Source: Flavipsychrobacter sp964461535
GTDB lineage: Bacteria > Bacteroidota > Bacteroidia > Chitinophagales > Chitinophagaceae
Length of the DNA: 53,316 nucleotides
Assembly (NCBI GenBank): GCA_964461535.1
Contig: CAYWUY010000012.1
Coordinates: 1-53,316 of the forward strand
Direction: 5' to 3'
Below are positions 33,067 to 42,055 of this stretch, in pieces. The notes beneath the pieces were generated by a model. That model saw nothing but the letters and a program-made list of their open reading frames with translations. It did not search any database and was not told the origin of the DNA. Numbering within the stretch: position 1 is the stretch's first letter; each line of letters opens with the position of its first letter. The position numbers were made by a program, and so were the translations under genes.

Positions 33067-34152
33067 TTATAGCTCGAATTTGCTATAATAGTATTTGAAT
33101 AGGAGTATCCCTGATAAGAAAATAATTACCAAAAGTAATGCTACAGGTAAAAAAGCTGTAAGCAACATGCCAGTAAAAAAAGAGAAAAATAGCAAAAGGG
33201 AGTAGTTGTTTATTGACACATATGGACTGTACTGTAAGGCATGGTATAGAAATAGTTGAAAAACAGCTAAGGAATAAAAAGCTACTATTGTAACGATATT
33301 TATGTTCCCTTGATTGTTGAATAGCATAAATAATAGCTCAGGAAGCATTAAAATACTATACGTAAATACTAGATTGCCATATCTAGATACAAGCTTTATA
33401 GGTAGTAGTCTTGAGAAGTAATATTCTTCTTCAAAAAATGTAAATAGGTAATAAGGTAAAAGGCCGTTTATAGCTATAGCTAACTGAGTAATGAAGGAGA
33501 AATTTTCTTTTGATACATGCTCGTAATTCAGTAGTACCAGAAATTGGTATATGAGTAATGAAATAGCTTTAATGAACAGTAGTTTGGATTTCTTTGTTGT
33601 CCAAAGAAAATATAGTCCTACAGTATGGTTTAGCTTATTATTAAGAATAGAATATTTGCCGAGTTGTATTATATCTGCTTTTTTACTTCTGTTAATTACG
33701 TTGTAAAAAATAATGCTGTGAAGTGTACCAACAAGCATAATAAAAAAAATCAGGAATAATGCTTCTATCCACCTATTAAGGAGTATGCCTTTAAAAATAG
33801 CAATCGTTAAATAGATAATAGGTGGTAAAAAGTTATAAAAATGAATAGCCGTGTATGCGGTTATTTGTTTTGAAGTTGAAACTAAGCGGGTTTCCTTTAG
33901 AAAAGCATATTCATTACATTTCAATAAATAAGTATTGTGACTAATGACTTTTATACTGTAAGCTATATATAGTATAGCTGTAATGCAAATTGATGTAATA
34001 CTTGAAGTGATACCCTGCAATAAAAAATTATGGAATTGTAAGGCATCAAAAGCGTTCATCATGCCAAAACACACATAGACCAGCATTAAGAAGAAACTTG
34101 CGTTATCTCTATAGAACTGTAGACAAAATATTTTAATTAGTGTACTTAGCAT
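33067..34152 (-). CDS. Multi-pass membrane protein, likely ABC-2-type permease partner
   Basis: About 361 residues with nine or more hydrophobic segments and few charged loops; I find no conserved motif that names a family. The ATPase gene upstream ends in TAATG, so its stop codon overlaps this ATG at 34150-34154, a strong sign of coupled synthesis and a shared transporter. A longer frame begins at 34164 but is less likely. The predicted role is as membrane half of an ABC-2-type exporter; substrate unknown. Confidence 0.65.
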   Translation of the reverse strand: MLSTLIKIFCLQFYRDNASFFLMLVYVCFGMMNAFDALQFHNFLLQGITSSITSICITAILYIAYSIKVISHNTYLLKCNEYAFLKETRLVSTSKQITAYTAIHFYNFLPPIIYLTIAIFKGILLNRWIEALFLIFFIMLVGTLHSIIFYNVINRSKKADIIQLGKYSILNNKLNHTVGLYFLWTTKKSKLLFIKAISLLIYQFLVLLNYEHVSKENFSFITQLAIAINGLLPYYLFTFFEEEYYFSRLLPIKLVSRYGNLVFTYSILMLPELLFMLFNNQGNINIVTIVAFYSLAVFQLFLYHALQYSPYVSINNYSLLLFFSFFTGMLLTAFLPVALLLVIIFLSGILLFKYYYSKFEL

Positions 34153-34775
34153 TACAATGCACAAAGTTGTTTATTTACTATTTCTAGTTCGTGTATAGTT
34201 GTGTTGGGAATATCAAGTGACTGATGAGATGTTATTATGAATTGTTTTCCCTCGTCTATTTGTTGTTTTATAAAATGTAAGAGTTGTTCTTGGGTTGCAC
34301 TATCTAGGGTAATCAAGGGCTCGTCTAGCAGTGTAACATTAGTATTTCTTCCTAGGTTTAGTACAAGAGATAATTTTTTAAGCATACCGCTTGAATAGGT
34401 GCTTATTTTACTATTAAGGAAATGTGAGATATTGAAATAAGAGATAATATATGTCATATATTCTTTTTCGGCACTTTTTGTGGCTATGTAATAATTTATA
34501 ATTTCTTGTCCAGTCATAAATCCAGGATACATAGGCTCTGCCTCAGCGAAACTTATTTCTTTTAAATAATTTATACGGTTCTCTGATATAGTATGGTCAT
34601 TTATAGCTATCCTTCCTTTATAAGCAGTAAGGCCTACCATACATTTTAAGAGGGTAGATTTACCAATGCCGTTAGGGCCTTTTATCCAGTAGGCTTGATA
34701 GCCCAAGCTAATATTGGGTATTTCAAAGATTGTATTCTCGTTATATTTTTTAATAAAATCGGTTATAACTATCAT
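34152..34775 (-). CDS. ABC transporter ATP-binding protein
   Basis: A 207-residue nucleotide-binding domain, short but complete: Walker A Gly-Pro-Asn-Gly-Ile-Gly-Lys-Ser-Thr at 33-41, signature motif Tyr-Ser-Ser-Gly-Met at 127-131 (Ser-Gly retained), Walker B Val-Thr-Leu-Leu-Asp-Glu-Pro ending at Glu152-Pro153, and switch His184 in Ser-His-Gln. It probably energises the permease encoded immediately downstream. Length and the second-half sequence match ABC-2 export systems. Confidence 0.9.
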   Translation of the reverse strand: MIVITDFIKKYNENTIFEIPNISLGYQAYWIKGPNGIGKSTLLKCMVGLTAYKGRIAINDHTISENRINYLKEISFAEAEPMYPGFMTGQEIINYYIATKSAEKEYMTYIISYFNISHFLNSKISTYSSGMLKKLSLVLNLGRNTNVTLLDEPLITLDSATQEQLLHFIKQQIDEGKQFIITSHQSLDIPNTTIHELEIVNKQLCAL

Positions 34776-34826
34776 TGAGTTATGTATAGTTTTTGTTGTC
34801 TTTAATTGAGCTAATAGCCCTTTTAT

Positions 34827-34859
34827 ACCGTTTGTAAACTAAAACGACCGTTCGTAAAC
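34827..34859. repeat. Pair of 13-base direct repeats upstream of the ABC operon
   Basis: ACCGTTTGTAAAC (34827-34839) and ACCGTTCGTAAAC (34847-34859) differ at one base and start exactly 20 bases apart, near two helical turns. The second overlaps a dyad ACGA-CCGT-TCGT (34844-34855). They lie 52-84 bases before the ATPase start codon and may be a regulator site. I see no consensus promoter in the gap. Confidence 0.55.
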
Positions 34860-34981
34860 AAAATTGTGTGTAATCTTTTGGTGTGATGTTACTTTACATC
34901 AGAAAGCACACAGATACACTACGATTTTTGTGTTAGCATAAATACGGCTTTATTTACATTCGTAGAAGATATACCCACCCA

Positions 34982-35024
34982 AAATAATTAAGCTCTACAT
35001 TTTTTATGTAGAGCTTAATTATTT
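34982..35024 (-). terminator. Terminator of the metallophosphoesterase operon
   Basis: A 19-bp perfect stem (34982-35000 with 35006-35024) with a TTTTT loop; the arm ends in an AT-rich tail. Confidence 0.9.
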
Positions 35025-35040
35025 ATTAGCAGATTTAAGA

Positions 35041-36291
35041 TTAGCTTAATTCAAAAACAGTGATTTCAGGTAATATACCCAATCTGCCCGGATATCCTAA
35101 AAATCCAAATCCTCTGTTCACATACAAGTATTGATTATCTTCCTGATAGAGACCCGCCCATTGTTTATACATGTATTGAATTGGGCTCCATTTAAATATA
35201 GCACTATCAATACCAAACTGCATACCATGAGTATGGCCGCTAAGTGTTAAGTCTATGTTTTTATATTTTGTTCTTACTTCAGCATCCCAATGAGACGGGT
35301 CATGAGATAATAAAATTTTGAATGGGATTTGCTGCTCCTCTATACCGGCATATGCTACATCCATTTTTCCGTATTTAGGAAAGTGAGCTTTGTTTCCCCA
35401 ATTTTCTATACCTATAAGCGCTATTTTTTGATTGTTGCGCTCAAGTATAATATGTTCATTCATTAGTAATCTCCAGCCTTGTTTGGCATGAATTTGTTTA
35501 AGTCGCTCCAGGTTTTCCTTTTTTGCTGCCTCGCTTGGCCAGCTTACATAATCTCCATAGTCATGATTGCCTAAAGTTGAATATACCCCTAAAGGTGCTT
35601 TAAGTCTGGAAAAGATTTCTTGATATTTTTCATCAACCTCATCAGATACATTGTTTACTAGGTCGCCGGTAAATAGTATTATGTCTGCATTTTGATCTAA
35701 AATACGCTCAATGCCGTGTGCTACTGCCGTATGATTGTCGAAGCTACCAGTATGAATATCAGATATTTGAACCACTTTCAAACCTTTAAAGGCATCGGGT
35801 AGATTAGGGAATTTTAGCTTAATTTTTCTAACCCGATAGTTATATCTGTTGTTGATACCATAAGCAAAGCCCAATAGGGTAATACCGCCTATAAATACAG
35901 CTGTATTTTTTAAGAATGTGGATCTGGCTATTGTGTTGCTACCGTTTTCAGTAATACCTACTTTTTTAGATGTTACACCATTGAATGCCCAGATGCCGGC
36001 TCTTCTTATATCGTCTATTAGCATTACTAATAGAATTAATATTTTAGCAGTAAGCATACCCATGCCGAATGCTACATATAAATTTTTTACGGCATGTGGA
36101 ATATTTGTTTTCTGTAAGTCTCTAAAGAAAATGAAGCCTGACCAGCAAAGTGCTGTAAGTAGCAAGTAGGCTACAGTTATGCCTATTTTCCAGCCCGGTG
36201 AAAGTGTTTTTGTTATACTTCTTATTAATACATAGCCGTAATACTCAGCCAAAAGTATAATACTTAGGATAATTAAGAATCTGCTGCCCAT
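35041..36291 (-). CDS. Membrane-anchored metallophosphoesterase (YkuE/YaeI-like)
   Basis: The 416-residue protein starts with four hydrophobic segments (about 1-20, 35-55, 72-92 and 125-150) followed by a calcineurin-like domain. All five motif blocks are seen: Gln-Ile-Ser-Asp-Ile-His, Phe-Thr-Gly-Asp-Leu-Val, Gly-Asn-His-Asp-Tyr, Leu-Ser-His-Asp-Pro and Ser-Gly-His-Thr-His-Gly. Members act on lipid or nucleotide phosphoesters; YkuE-like proteins are near the cell wall. It follows the FMN reductase gene by six bases. Confidence 0.9.
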   Translation of the reverse strand: MGSRFLIILSIILLAEYYGYVLIRSITKTLSPGWKIGITVAYLLLTALCWSGFIFFRDLQKTNIPHAVKNLYVAFGMGMLTAKILILLVMLIDDIRRAGIWAFNGVTSKKVGITENGSNTIARSTFLKNTAVFIGGITLLGFAYGINNRYNYRVRKIKLKFPNLPDAFKGLKVVQISDIHTGSFDNHTAVAHGIERILDQNADIILFTGDLVNNVSDEVDEKYQEIFSRLKAPLGVYSTLGNHDYGDYVSWPSEAAKKENLERLKQIHAKQGWRLLMNEHIILERNNQKIALIGIENWGNKAHFPKYGKMDVAYAGIEEQQIPFKILLSHDPSHWDAEVRTKYKNIDLTLSGHTHGMQFGIDSAIFKWSPIQYMYKQWAGLYQEDNQYLYVNRGFGFLGYPGRLGILPEITVFELS

Positions 36292-36297
36292 ATAAGG

Positions 36298-36798
36298 TTA
36301 AAATGTGATAAACTCTTTGCACTGTTGCTCAATCAAAGTTGCTGTGGCTTCCTTTAAAATGGTTGCATCTTTGCTTATCTCCTCTGATATTTTTGATAGT
36401 AATACTTTGTTGTATAATACATTTACTTTTAAGTAATTGAGAATACTGGTCATGTGCTCAATACCTCTTAGATTACCAGCTCTACCGTCGCTAATGCCGG
36501 TTAGCATTGCTTTTTTGTGCCACCAACATTTTTTTATATCACTGTTATCCATCATGGTTTTTAGTATGCCTGGAAAGCTAGCATTGTATTCTGGCATGAT
36601 AAACACAAATTTTTGACTAGGAATTAAAAAATCTTGTTCTATCAAATGCATTTCTACAGTTCTATCCCATACATTTTTGCCCTCAAGTGAAAATATTTGT
36701 GATTCTGTATTTAATGTGGTGAATATTTCTTGGTAAGCACGGGCAGTTCTAAGCGTCATACTGTCAGCCCTATTTGTACCTGAAATTATAGTTATCAT
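36298..36798 (-). CDS. NADPH-dependent FMN reductase-family protein
   Basis: The 166-residue protein has a flavodoxin-like fold of the NADPH-dependent FMN reductase family: Ile-Ser-Gly-Thr-Asn-Arg-Ala-Asp-Ser near residue 5, Pro-Glu-Tyr-Asn-Ala-Ser-Phe-Pro-Gly near 72 and Gly-Ile-Ser-x-Gly-Arg-Ala-Gly-Asn-Leu-Arg-Gly near 106. It probably reduces quinones or chromate-like substrates. It is first in the operon with the metallophosphoesterase. Confidence 0.88.
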   Translation of the reverse strand: MITIISGTNRADSMTLRTARAYQEIFTTLNTESQIFSLEGKNVWDRTVEMHLIEQDFLIPSQKFVFIMPEYNASFPGILKTMMDNSDIKKCWWHKKAMLTGISDGRAGNLRGIEHMTSILNYLKVNVLYNKVLLSKISEEISKDATILKEATATLIEQQCKEFITF

Positions 36799-37104
36799 AC
36801 AAGTAGTCTAAAGGTTGGCAAATTACCTTGTTTAAAGCAATTGTGTTCTTGTGGTTTTTCAATCAATATATAAACAAATGTTATTGTTTAGAGAATCAAT
36901 GGGTTATGCACTTTTTTATGCAGTTAATCTTAAAAAATTAACTCAGAGCCCAACTTTTTAACATTTTTATTTGTCTTTTAATTATGTTGGATGTTTTTGT
37001 GCTTTATTTAATATGAAGAAATTGTTTCCTGTTTTTTAGTATATTGCGAGTAGATTAGGGTTTTATTTAATAATATTATACTGTTCAACCTGAAAAAGGA
37101 GAAT
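36799..37104. other. Intergenic region between divergent operons
   Basis: About 306 bases, very AT-rich. I find no exact TAnnTTTG element; the region must contain the promoters for the FMN reductase (minus) and the CHU_C protein (plus). It holds a short unconvincing frame starting near 36877 and an AGGAG 6-10 bases upstream of the ATG at 37105. Confidence 0.35.
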
Positions 37105-40100
37105 ATGAGAAGGATATTTTTACACTTGTTTCTGTTTTTATGTGTAGTGTTCACTACTAATTCTGTGTCTGCACAAGTACAGATAGTAGTTCCAACGGGA
37201 GAAGATACTACTATATGTGATGGTGCTCCACTTACTTTACGTGCAGTGAATAATGGCTATGGTTCACATACTTTATCAATGAGTGACGATGTATACTCGT
37301 CATTAATTCCTATAGGTTTTAGCTTCAATTTTTATGGTACTACTTATACCAATTTAGTGGTGTCATCTAATGGTTATATTACATTTAACTCAAGTTCTGC
37401 TAGCGGTGGATCTGCGTGGAGTATTGCATCAGGTATATTTGTGAATAATGCAATTAGAAATGGAATAAGTGGTGTATATGGTGACTTATATCAACCAGCA
37501 GGAGGTACCATTACATACGGTGTTTCTGGTGTAGCTCCTTATAGGAGATTTGTATTGACCTTTTGCCAGGTTAGGCTTTTTAGCTGTACGTCAAATATGA
37601 CTACTTTTCAGATAATACTAAATGAAACAACTGATATTGTAGAGGTTCACACTAAAAGAAAAGATGGATGTACTAGTTGGAATAGTAATCGCTTTATACA
37701 AGGTGTTGAAAATAATCCTATGACTGCAGGAACACCAAGTCCTGGTAGAAATTTTCCAACTGTATGGACAGTAACTACACCCGATGGATATAGCTTTACG
37801 CCTGATGCTACTTATGCTAGTTATTCGGTGAATTCTATACCATTTAGCATGGTGCCTGATTCGGCTGCAACTATATATTGGTACAGTGGAACATCTCTAA
37901 TAGGTACTGGACCGACAGTTACAGTAGCTCCTACGGTCACCACAACCTACCAAGTTATGGCTATCTCTTGCGGGGATACATCTACAGATTATGTAACTGT
38001 GAATATCGGTACAGGTCCAGAAATTTCTTCTTTCACAAGTGTTGATCCATCTGTTTGTGGCGCATGCGATGGTTCGATTACATTATATGGTCTAGAGCCT
38101 GGTTCATCTGATACCATTAGATATTTTAAAGATGGTGTTCTTCAACCACTAATAATAGGTGTAGCCGATGCTTCCGGTAGAATTACAATGAATGGTTTGT
38201 GCGCTGGCACTTATGATAATATTACTGTAAAAATAGGGTATTGTACTTCACCTCCGGTAGGTCCAATTGATATTACCAACCCCGCATTCTTAGTTTCATA
38301 TACTGAGCATACCAACCCAAGTGTTTGCGGTGCATGTGACGCAACTATTACTTTACATGGTTTAATTCCTGGATTTGTTGATACTGTACGTTTATACGTA
38401 GGTACTACACTTGTATCAACAACTACACAAATGGTAGCTCCTGATAGCACAATATTGTTAACTGGTTTGTGTGATAATGCATATACCGTTATCGTTAAGA
38501 TGAATGAGTGTGTAACACCTCCAGTAGGTCCAATAGATATTGTTAATCCTCCGTTTGGTATATCTAGTACTTCATATACCAATGCTAATTGTTCTGCATG
38601 TGATGGTGTTATTTCTTTGTTTGGTATGACACCAAATGTGCCGGTAACAATATCTTACTTCTACAATGGAGGGCCTGCTACTCCACTGTCATTTACTACG
38701 AATGCCGCAGGCTCTGTTACATTGTATAATCTATGCCCGGGGGTATATTCAAATATAATTGCCACTTTAAATGATTGTAACTCTTTCCCTGTGGGGCCTA
38801 TAACTATTTCAGCACCGCCGCTTATCCCAATATCGGTGATATCTCAGCAAAATGCTACTGAGTGTGGTAAATGCAATGGGTCAATTACAATTAAAGGTAC
38901 CCCTGAAGGTTATCCGGATACCGTTTGGTTTAATAGAAATGGTGTTGCTCAGGCCTATTATTTAACTATATCGTCTGCTGACAGTGTGCTTACTATTTCT
39001 GGATTGTGTGCAGGTACTTATGATAATATATTTATTAAGTCAGGACCATGTCCTTCAACTACCATTACATTACCAACTACTTTGGTTGATCCTCCAATGA
39101 TTCCGGCGTTTGATACTAGTGTTAGATTTGGATGTTTTGGTGATACTGTCAATTTCTTTAACCAATCTACTTCGGCAGGTTTGTTATGGTACAATTGGTT
39201 GTTTGGTGATGGATATTCTGATTCATCTACTAACCCCGTACATATATATGCTAATCAAGGAACTTACACAGCTACTTTATATGTGACGAATCATTATTGT
39301 ATTGACAGCGTAAAAAAAGTATTGAATTTAAATCATCCTGTACAAGCTATATTTAGCCCTGATGATACTATAATATGTCAAAATGTACCATTTACTTATA
39401 ATAATACAAGTATAGGTGCCGGAAATTCTTATAATTGGAGTTTCGGCGATGGACAAACTTCTACCGATAAAAATCCAACTCATTTTTACACCAATGTTGG
39501 TACTTATCCGGTAACATTAATTGCTACCAATTTTGTGCCATGTTCAGATACTGTGACGGGTTATGTAACAGTTGACTCATTTACCCAAATGTCTATGACT
39601 ATTACAGATACCGTTATTTGTGCTGGTACTTATATGACATTTAGTGGTGCATACACTAATATTGGTTTGAATGATGCCACTTGGAAATTTGGTAATGGAG
39701 ATAGCATAAAAAATGTAAATCCAGTTGTGTATGCATATCCTACTTCAGGTAGTTTCAATGTATCGTTAACTACTACATATAGAGCTTGTCCAACAACAAC
39801 TGTAACACGTTCTGTATTAGTAAATCCTCAACCTACCATCTCTGTTGGAGCAGACCAGACAGTGTGTGAAGGCAGCGACCCAGTGTTGTTAATAGATAAT
39901 ATTAACGATGGCAATCCTGCTGCTACATGGTTATGGAGCACTGGCGCTACTACTTCAGGAATATATACCAATGTGCCGGGTGGATATACTTGTCAGGTAA
40001 CAGTTGGAAATTGTAGTGCTACTGACTCTGTGTATGTTGGTACAGATTGTTATATGATCATTCCAAATACTTTCTCACCTAATAAGGATGGTATTAATGA

Positions 40101-40332
40101 TTATTTTTATCCAAGAGATATGTTTTCAAAAGGTCTTACTAAGTTCAGCATGAAAATATATAACCGTTGGGGACAAATGCTATTTGAAACTGATGCTGTT
40201 CAAGGTAGAGGTTGGGATGGTAACTTTAACGATATGCCACAACCTGAAGGAGTGTATGTATATATTATAGACGCTACTTTTAAAGATGGTAAAAAAGAAC
40301 ATCGCACTGGTAATATTACCCTAATGAAATAA
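37105..40332 (+). CDS. Large secreted adhesin-like protein with four 4-Cys repeats, PKD domains and type B (CHU_C) sorting domain
   Basis: The 1075-residue protein has a signal peptide (Val-Ser-Ala-Gln end), a nidogen-like or SprB-like beta domain (about 55-215), an Ig-like segment (about 245-300), then four tandem repeats of 88-91 residues (313-402, 403-491, 492-582, 583-672). Each repeat opens Cys-x-x-Cys-(Asp/Asn) (Cys318/321, 408/411, 496/499, 587/590) and closes with Leu-Cys-x-x-x-Tyr and a fourth Cys. Three PKD domains follow (about 675-900, with Trp-x-Phe-Gly-(Asp/Asn)-Gly) and a C-terminal Ig-like part. Residues 986-1075 are the gliding motility-associated C-terminal domain (Asn-Thr-Phe-Ser-Pro-Asn-x-Asp-Gly-Ile-Asn-Asp) used by type IX type B cargo. 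No SprF/PorP-like partner gene is adjacent. A weak RBS precedes the ATG. Confidence 0.93.
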   Translation: MRRIFLHLFLFLCVVFTTNSVSAQVQIVVPTGEDTTICDGAPLTLRAVNNGYGSHTLSMSDDVYSSLIPIGFSFNFYGTTYTNLVVSSNGYITFNSSSASGGSAWSIASGIFVNNAIRNGISGVYGDLYQPAGGTITYGVSGVAPYRRFVLTFCQVRLFSCTSNMTTFQIILNETTDIVEVHTKRKDGCTSWNSNRFIQGVENNPMTAGTPSPGRNFPTVWTVTTPDGYSFTPDATYASYSVNSIPFSMVPDSAATIYWYSGTSLIGTGPTVTVAPTVTTTYQVMAISCGDTSTDYVTVNIGTGPEISSFTSVDPSVCGACDGSITLYGLEPGSSDTIRYFKDGVLQPLIIGVADASGRITMNGLCAGTYDNITVKIGYCTSPPVGPIDITNPAFLVSYTEHTNPSVCGACDATITLHGLIPGFVDTVRLYVGTTLVSTTTQMVAPDSTILLTGLCDNAYTVIVKMNECVTPPVGPIDIVNPPFGISSTSYTNANCSACDGVISLFGMTPNVPVTISYFYNGGPATPLSFTTNAAGSVTLYNLCPGVYSNIIATLNDCNSFPVGPITISAPPLIPISVISQQNATECGKCNGSITIKGTPEGYPDTVWFNRNGVAQAYYLTISSADSVLTISGLCAGTYDNIFIKSGPCPSTTITLPTTLVDPPMIPAFDTSVRFGCFGDTVNFFNQSTSAGLLWYNWLFGDGYSDSSTNPVHIYANQGTYTATLYVTNHYCIDSVKKVLNLNHPVQAIFSPDDTIICQNVPFTYNNTSIGAGNSYNWSFGDGQTSTDKNPTHFYTNVGTYPVTLIATNFVPCSDTVTGYVTVDSFTQMSMTITDTVICAGTYMTFSGAYTNIGLNDATWKFGNGDSIKNVNPVVYAYPTSGSFNVSLTTTYRACPTTTVTRSVLVNPQPTISVGADQTVCEGSDPVLLIDNINDGNPAATWLWSTGATTSGIYTNVPGGYTCQVTVGNCSATDSVYVGTDCYMIIPNTFSPNKDGINDYFYPRDMFSKGLTKFSMKIYNRWGQMLFETDAVQGRGWDGNFNDMPQPEGVYVYIIDATFKDGKKEHRTGNITLMK

Positions 40333-40354
40333 TAATTAATACAATTTTCTTTAT

Positions 40355-40386
40355 GGGTTGCATCGTTTTGTGGTGCAACCCTTTTT
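40355..40386 (+). terminator. Terminator after the CHU_C gene
   Basis: A 10-bp stem (40355-40364 with 40372-40381, one G-T pair) followed by five T residues. Confidence 0.8.
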
Positions 40387-40473
40387 ATTTGTAATACTAT
40401 TGAGTTTTGCTGTTTAGCAATTAAGACTTTAAAAAGTATAATTTTACCAGTTCAATTCACGTTATAGGAGCGA

Positions 40474-41928
40474 ATGCGCCGTTTTTTTGTAAAAAATATT
40501 CTTTTTGTAATCGCAGTAAATGTATTGGTAAAGCCGATATGGGTACTGTTGATAGATCGCGGTGTACAAAATAAAGTGCCATGTGGAGAGTATGGTACCT
40601 ATCAGGCATTATTAAGTCTTAGTATTATATTTCAGATAATACTAGATATGGGTATCTCTAATTATAATAGCAAAACAATAGCACAGAATCCCGATAAACT
40701 GCTAGAAATTTTTCCTCCTATGTTATCTGCCCGGGTAGTATTGATGGGCTTATATATGGCTGTCGCGTATTTATGGGGGCTAGGTTTAGGGTATAGAGGT
40801 GCAGAGCTAACATTATTATTAGGGGTGTTATTATTTCAGGCGTTAAACTCTTTGCTGGGCTTTATGCGAAGTAATATAGCAGCACTACAAAGGTTTAAGA
40901 CTGACGGTATACTATCAGTAGCAGATAGATTGATGATGATAATAATATGTGGAGCATTACTTTTAAATCCATATACCGCTGCTAGATTTAAAATTTCCTG
41001 GTTTGTTGCTACTCAGGTATTATGTTATAGTATTACAGCTTTGGTAGCGTATCTCGTACTTAGGAAAATTGTTGGTAGTAAACTGCGTTTTTCGTTTAAA
41101 CGTAAAGAGGTAGTATCAATAATTAAACAGAGCTTACCATATGCATTATTGATTTTTCAGATGTCTATCTATAACCGTGCAGATGCAATGATGTTGGAGC
41201 GGATTTGTAGGTCTGAAAAAGAGCAGGCCGATATTTGGGCATCTGCTTTTAGATTACTTGATATGGCCAATATGTTTGGTCTGATGTTTGCGTCTATGTT
41301 GTTGCCGCTATATGGTAGAATGATAGGTGAGCGACAAAATGTGCAACCCATTGTTAAGTTATGCGCTAATATATTGATACCTGCCTCATTTATTGTTGTG
41401 GTTGTTGGTGTATTATTTAGTGCCGACATTATGCATTTGTTGTATCATGGTGCAAGTGGTAGTTTGCTGAACGACTATAAGGTAGTATTCGCATGGTTAA
41501 TTGCATCCTTTCCGGCTTGGTGTGCCATGTATATATACAGTACATTGCTAACGGCCAACGGAAACATGCGTAAGCTAAATAGTATAGCATTCTTTGGAGT
41601 GGTTTTTAATTTGATATTAAATGCCCTGCTTATACCAAAATACAAGGCAGAAGGTGCGGCGATAACATCTTTTCTAACACAAACCTTATTAGCCGGAATG
41701 TTTATTGTAGCGTCATATAAACAGTTTGCTTTGCGAAAAGATAATGGCTGGATTGTAAGGCTAGCTTTATATTTTGTTTTGTTATGTTTATTGGCATGGG
41801 TCATTCATACCTATATTTTGACCTCGTGGATATTGCAGCTTGCATTAATTTCATTCACAGGGGGATGTCTTATATTGATATTTAGATTTATTTCATTCAA
41901 GGCTTTAAAGCAATTCACCAATAGGTAA
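40474..41928 (+). CDS. Wzx/MATE-like polysaccharide flippase
   Basis: The 484-residue protein has about 12-14 hydrophobic segments and the family N-terminal pattern Tyr-Gly-Thr-Tyr-Gln-Ala-Leu-Leu-Ser-Leu and Asp-Met-Gly-Ile-Ser-Asn-Tyr-Asn, typical of the oligosaccharide flippase family (MOP/PST). It would flip undecaprenyl-linked oligosaccharide across the inner membrane. It has a promoter-like TAATTTTA at 40439-40446 and lies upstream of prfA and the polysaccharide genes. Confidence 0.87.
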   Translation: MRRFFVKNILFVIAVNVLVKPIWVLLIDRGVQNKVPCGEYGTYQALLSLSIIFQIILDMGISNYNSKTIAQNPDKLLEIFPPMLSARVVLMGLYMAVAYLWGLGLGYRGAELTLLLGVLLFQALNSLLGFMRSNIAALQRFKTDGILSVADRLMMIIICGALLLNPYTAARFKISWFVATQVLCYSITALVAYLVLRKIVGSKLRFSFKRKEVVSIIKQSLPYALLIFQMSIYNRADAMMLERICRSEKEQADIWASAFRLLDMANMFGLMFASMLLPLYGRMIGERQNVQPIVKLCANILIPASFIVVVVGVLFSADIMHLLYHGASGSLLNDYKVVFAWLIASFPAWCAMYIYSTLLTANGNMRKLNSIAFFGVVFNLILNALLIPKYKAEGAAITSFLTQTLLAGMFIVASYKQFALRKDNGWIVRLALYFVLLCLLAWVIHTYILTSWILQLALISFTGGCLILIFRFISFKALKQFTNR

Positions 41929-41973
41929 TATGGTGTTAGACAAAATACCTCAGATAATCTGACATATAAAAAG

Positions 41974-41981
41974 TAACTTTG
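41974..41981 (+). promoter_or_regulatory. Promoter -7 element of prfA
   Basis: TAACTTTG, with TSS expected about 70 bases before the ATG; a hairpin (42007-42028) lies in the leader. Confidence 0.6.
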
Positions 41982-42006
41982 CACACTTAAATTAAAAAAA
42001 TGTAGT

Positions 42007-42028
42007 TATTTGGAGCTCGTTCCAAATA
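42007..42028 (+). promoter_or_regulatory. Leader hairpin before prfA
   Basis: An 8-bp perfect stem (42007-42014 with 42021-42028) around GCTCGT, ending 27 bases before the prfA ATG. No U-run follows, so it is not a terminator; it may be a stabilising or regulatory leader element. Confidence 0.45.
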
Positions 42029-42055
42029 ATATATACAAAATCATACTAATTCCGG

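Noticed and set aside
38041..39120. CRISPR-like or DNA repeat array
   Set aside because: The periodicity is about 265 bases, diverged at DNA level and in frame; it reflects protein repeats.
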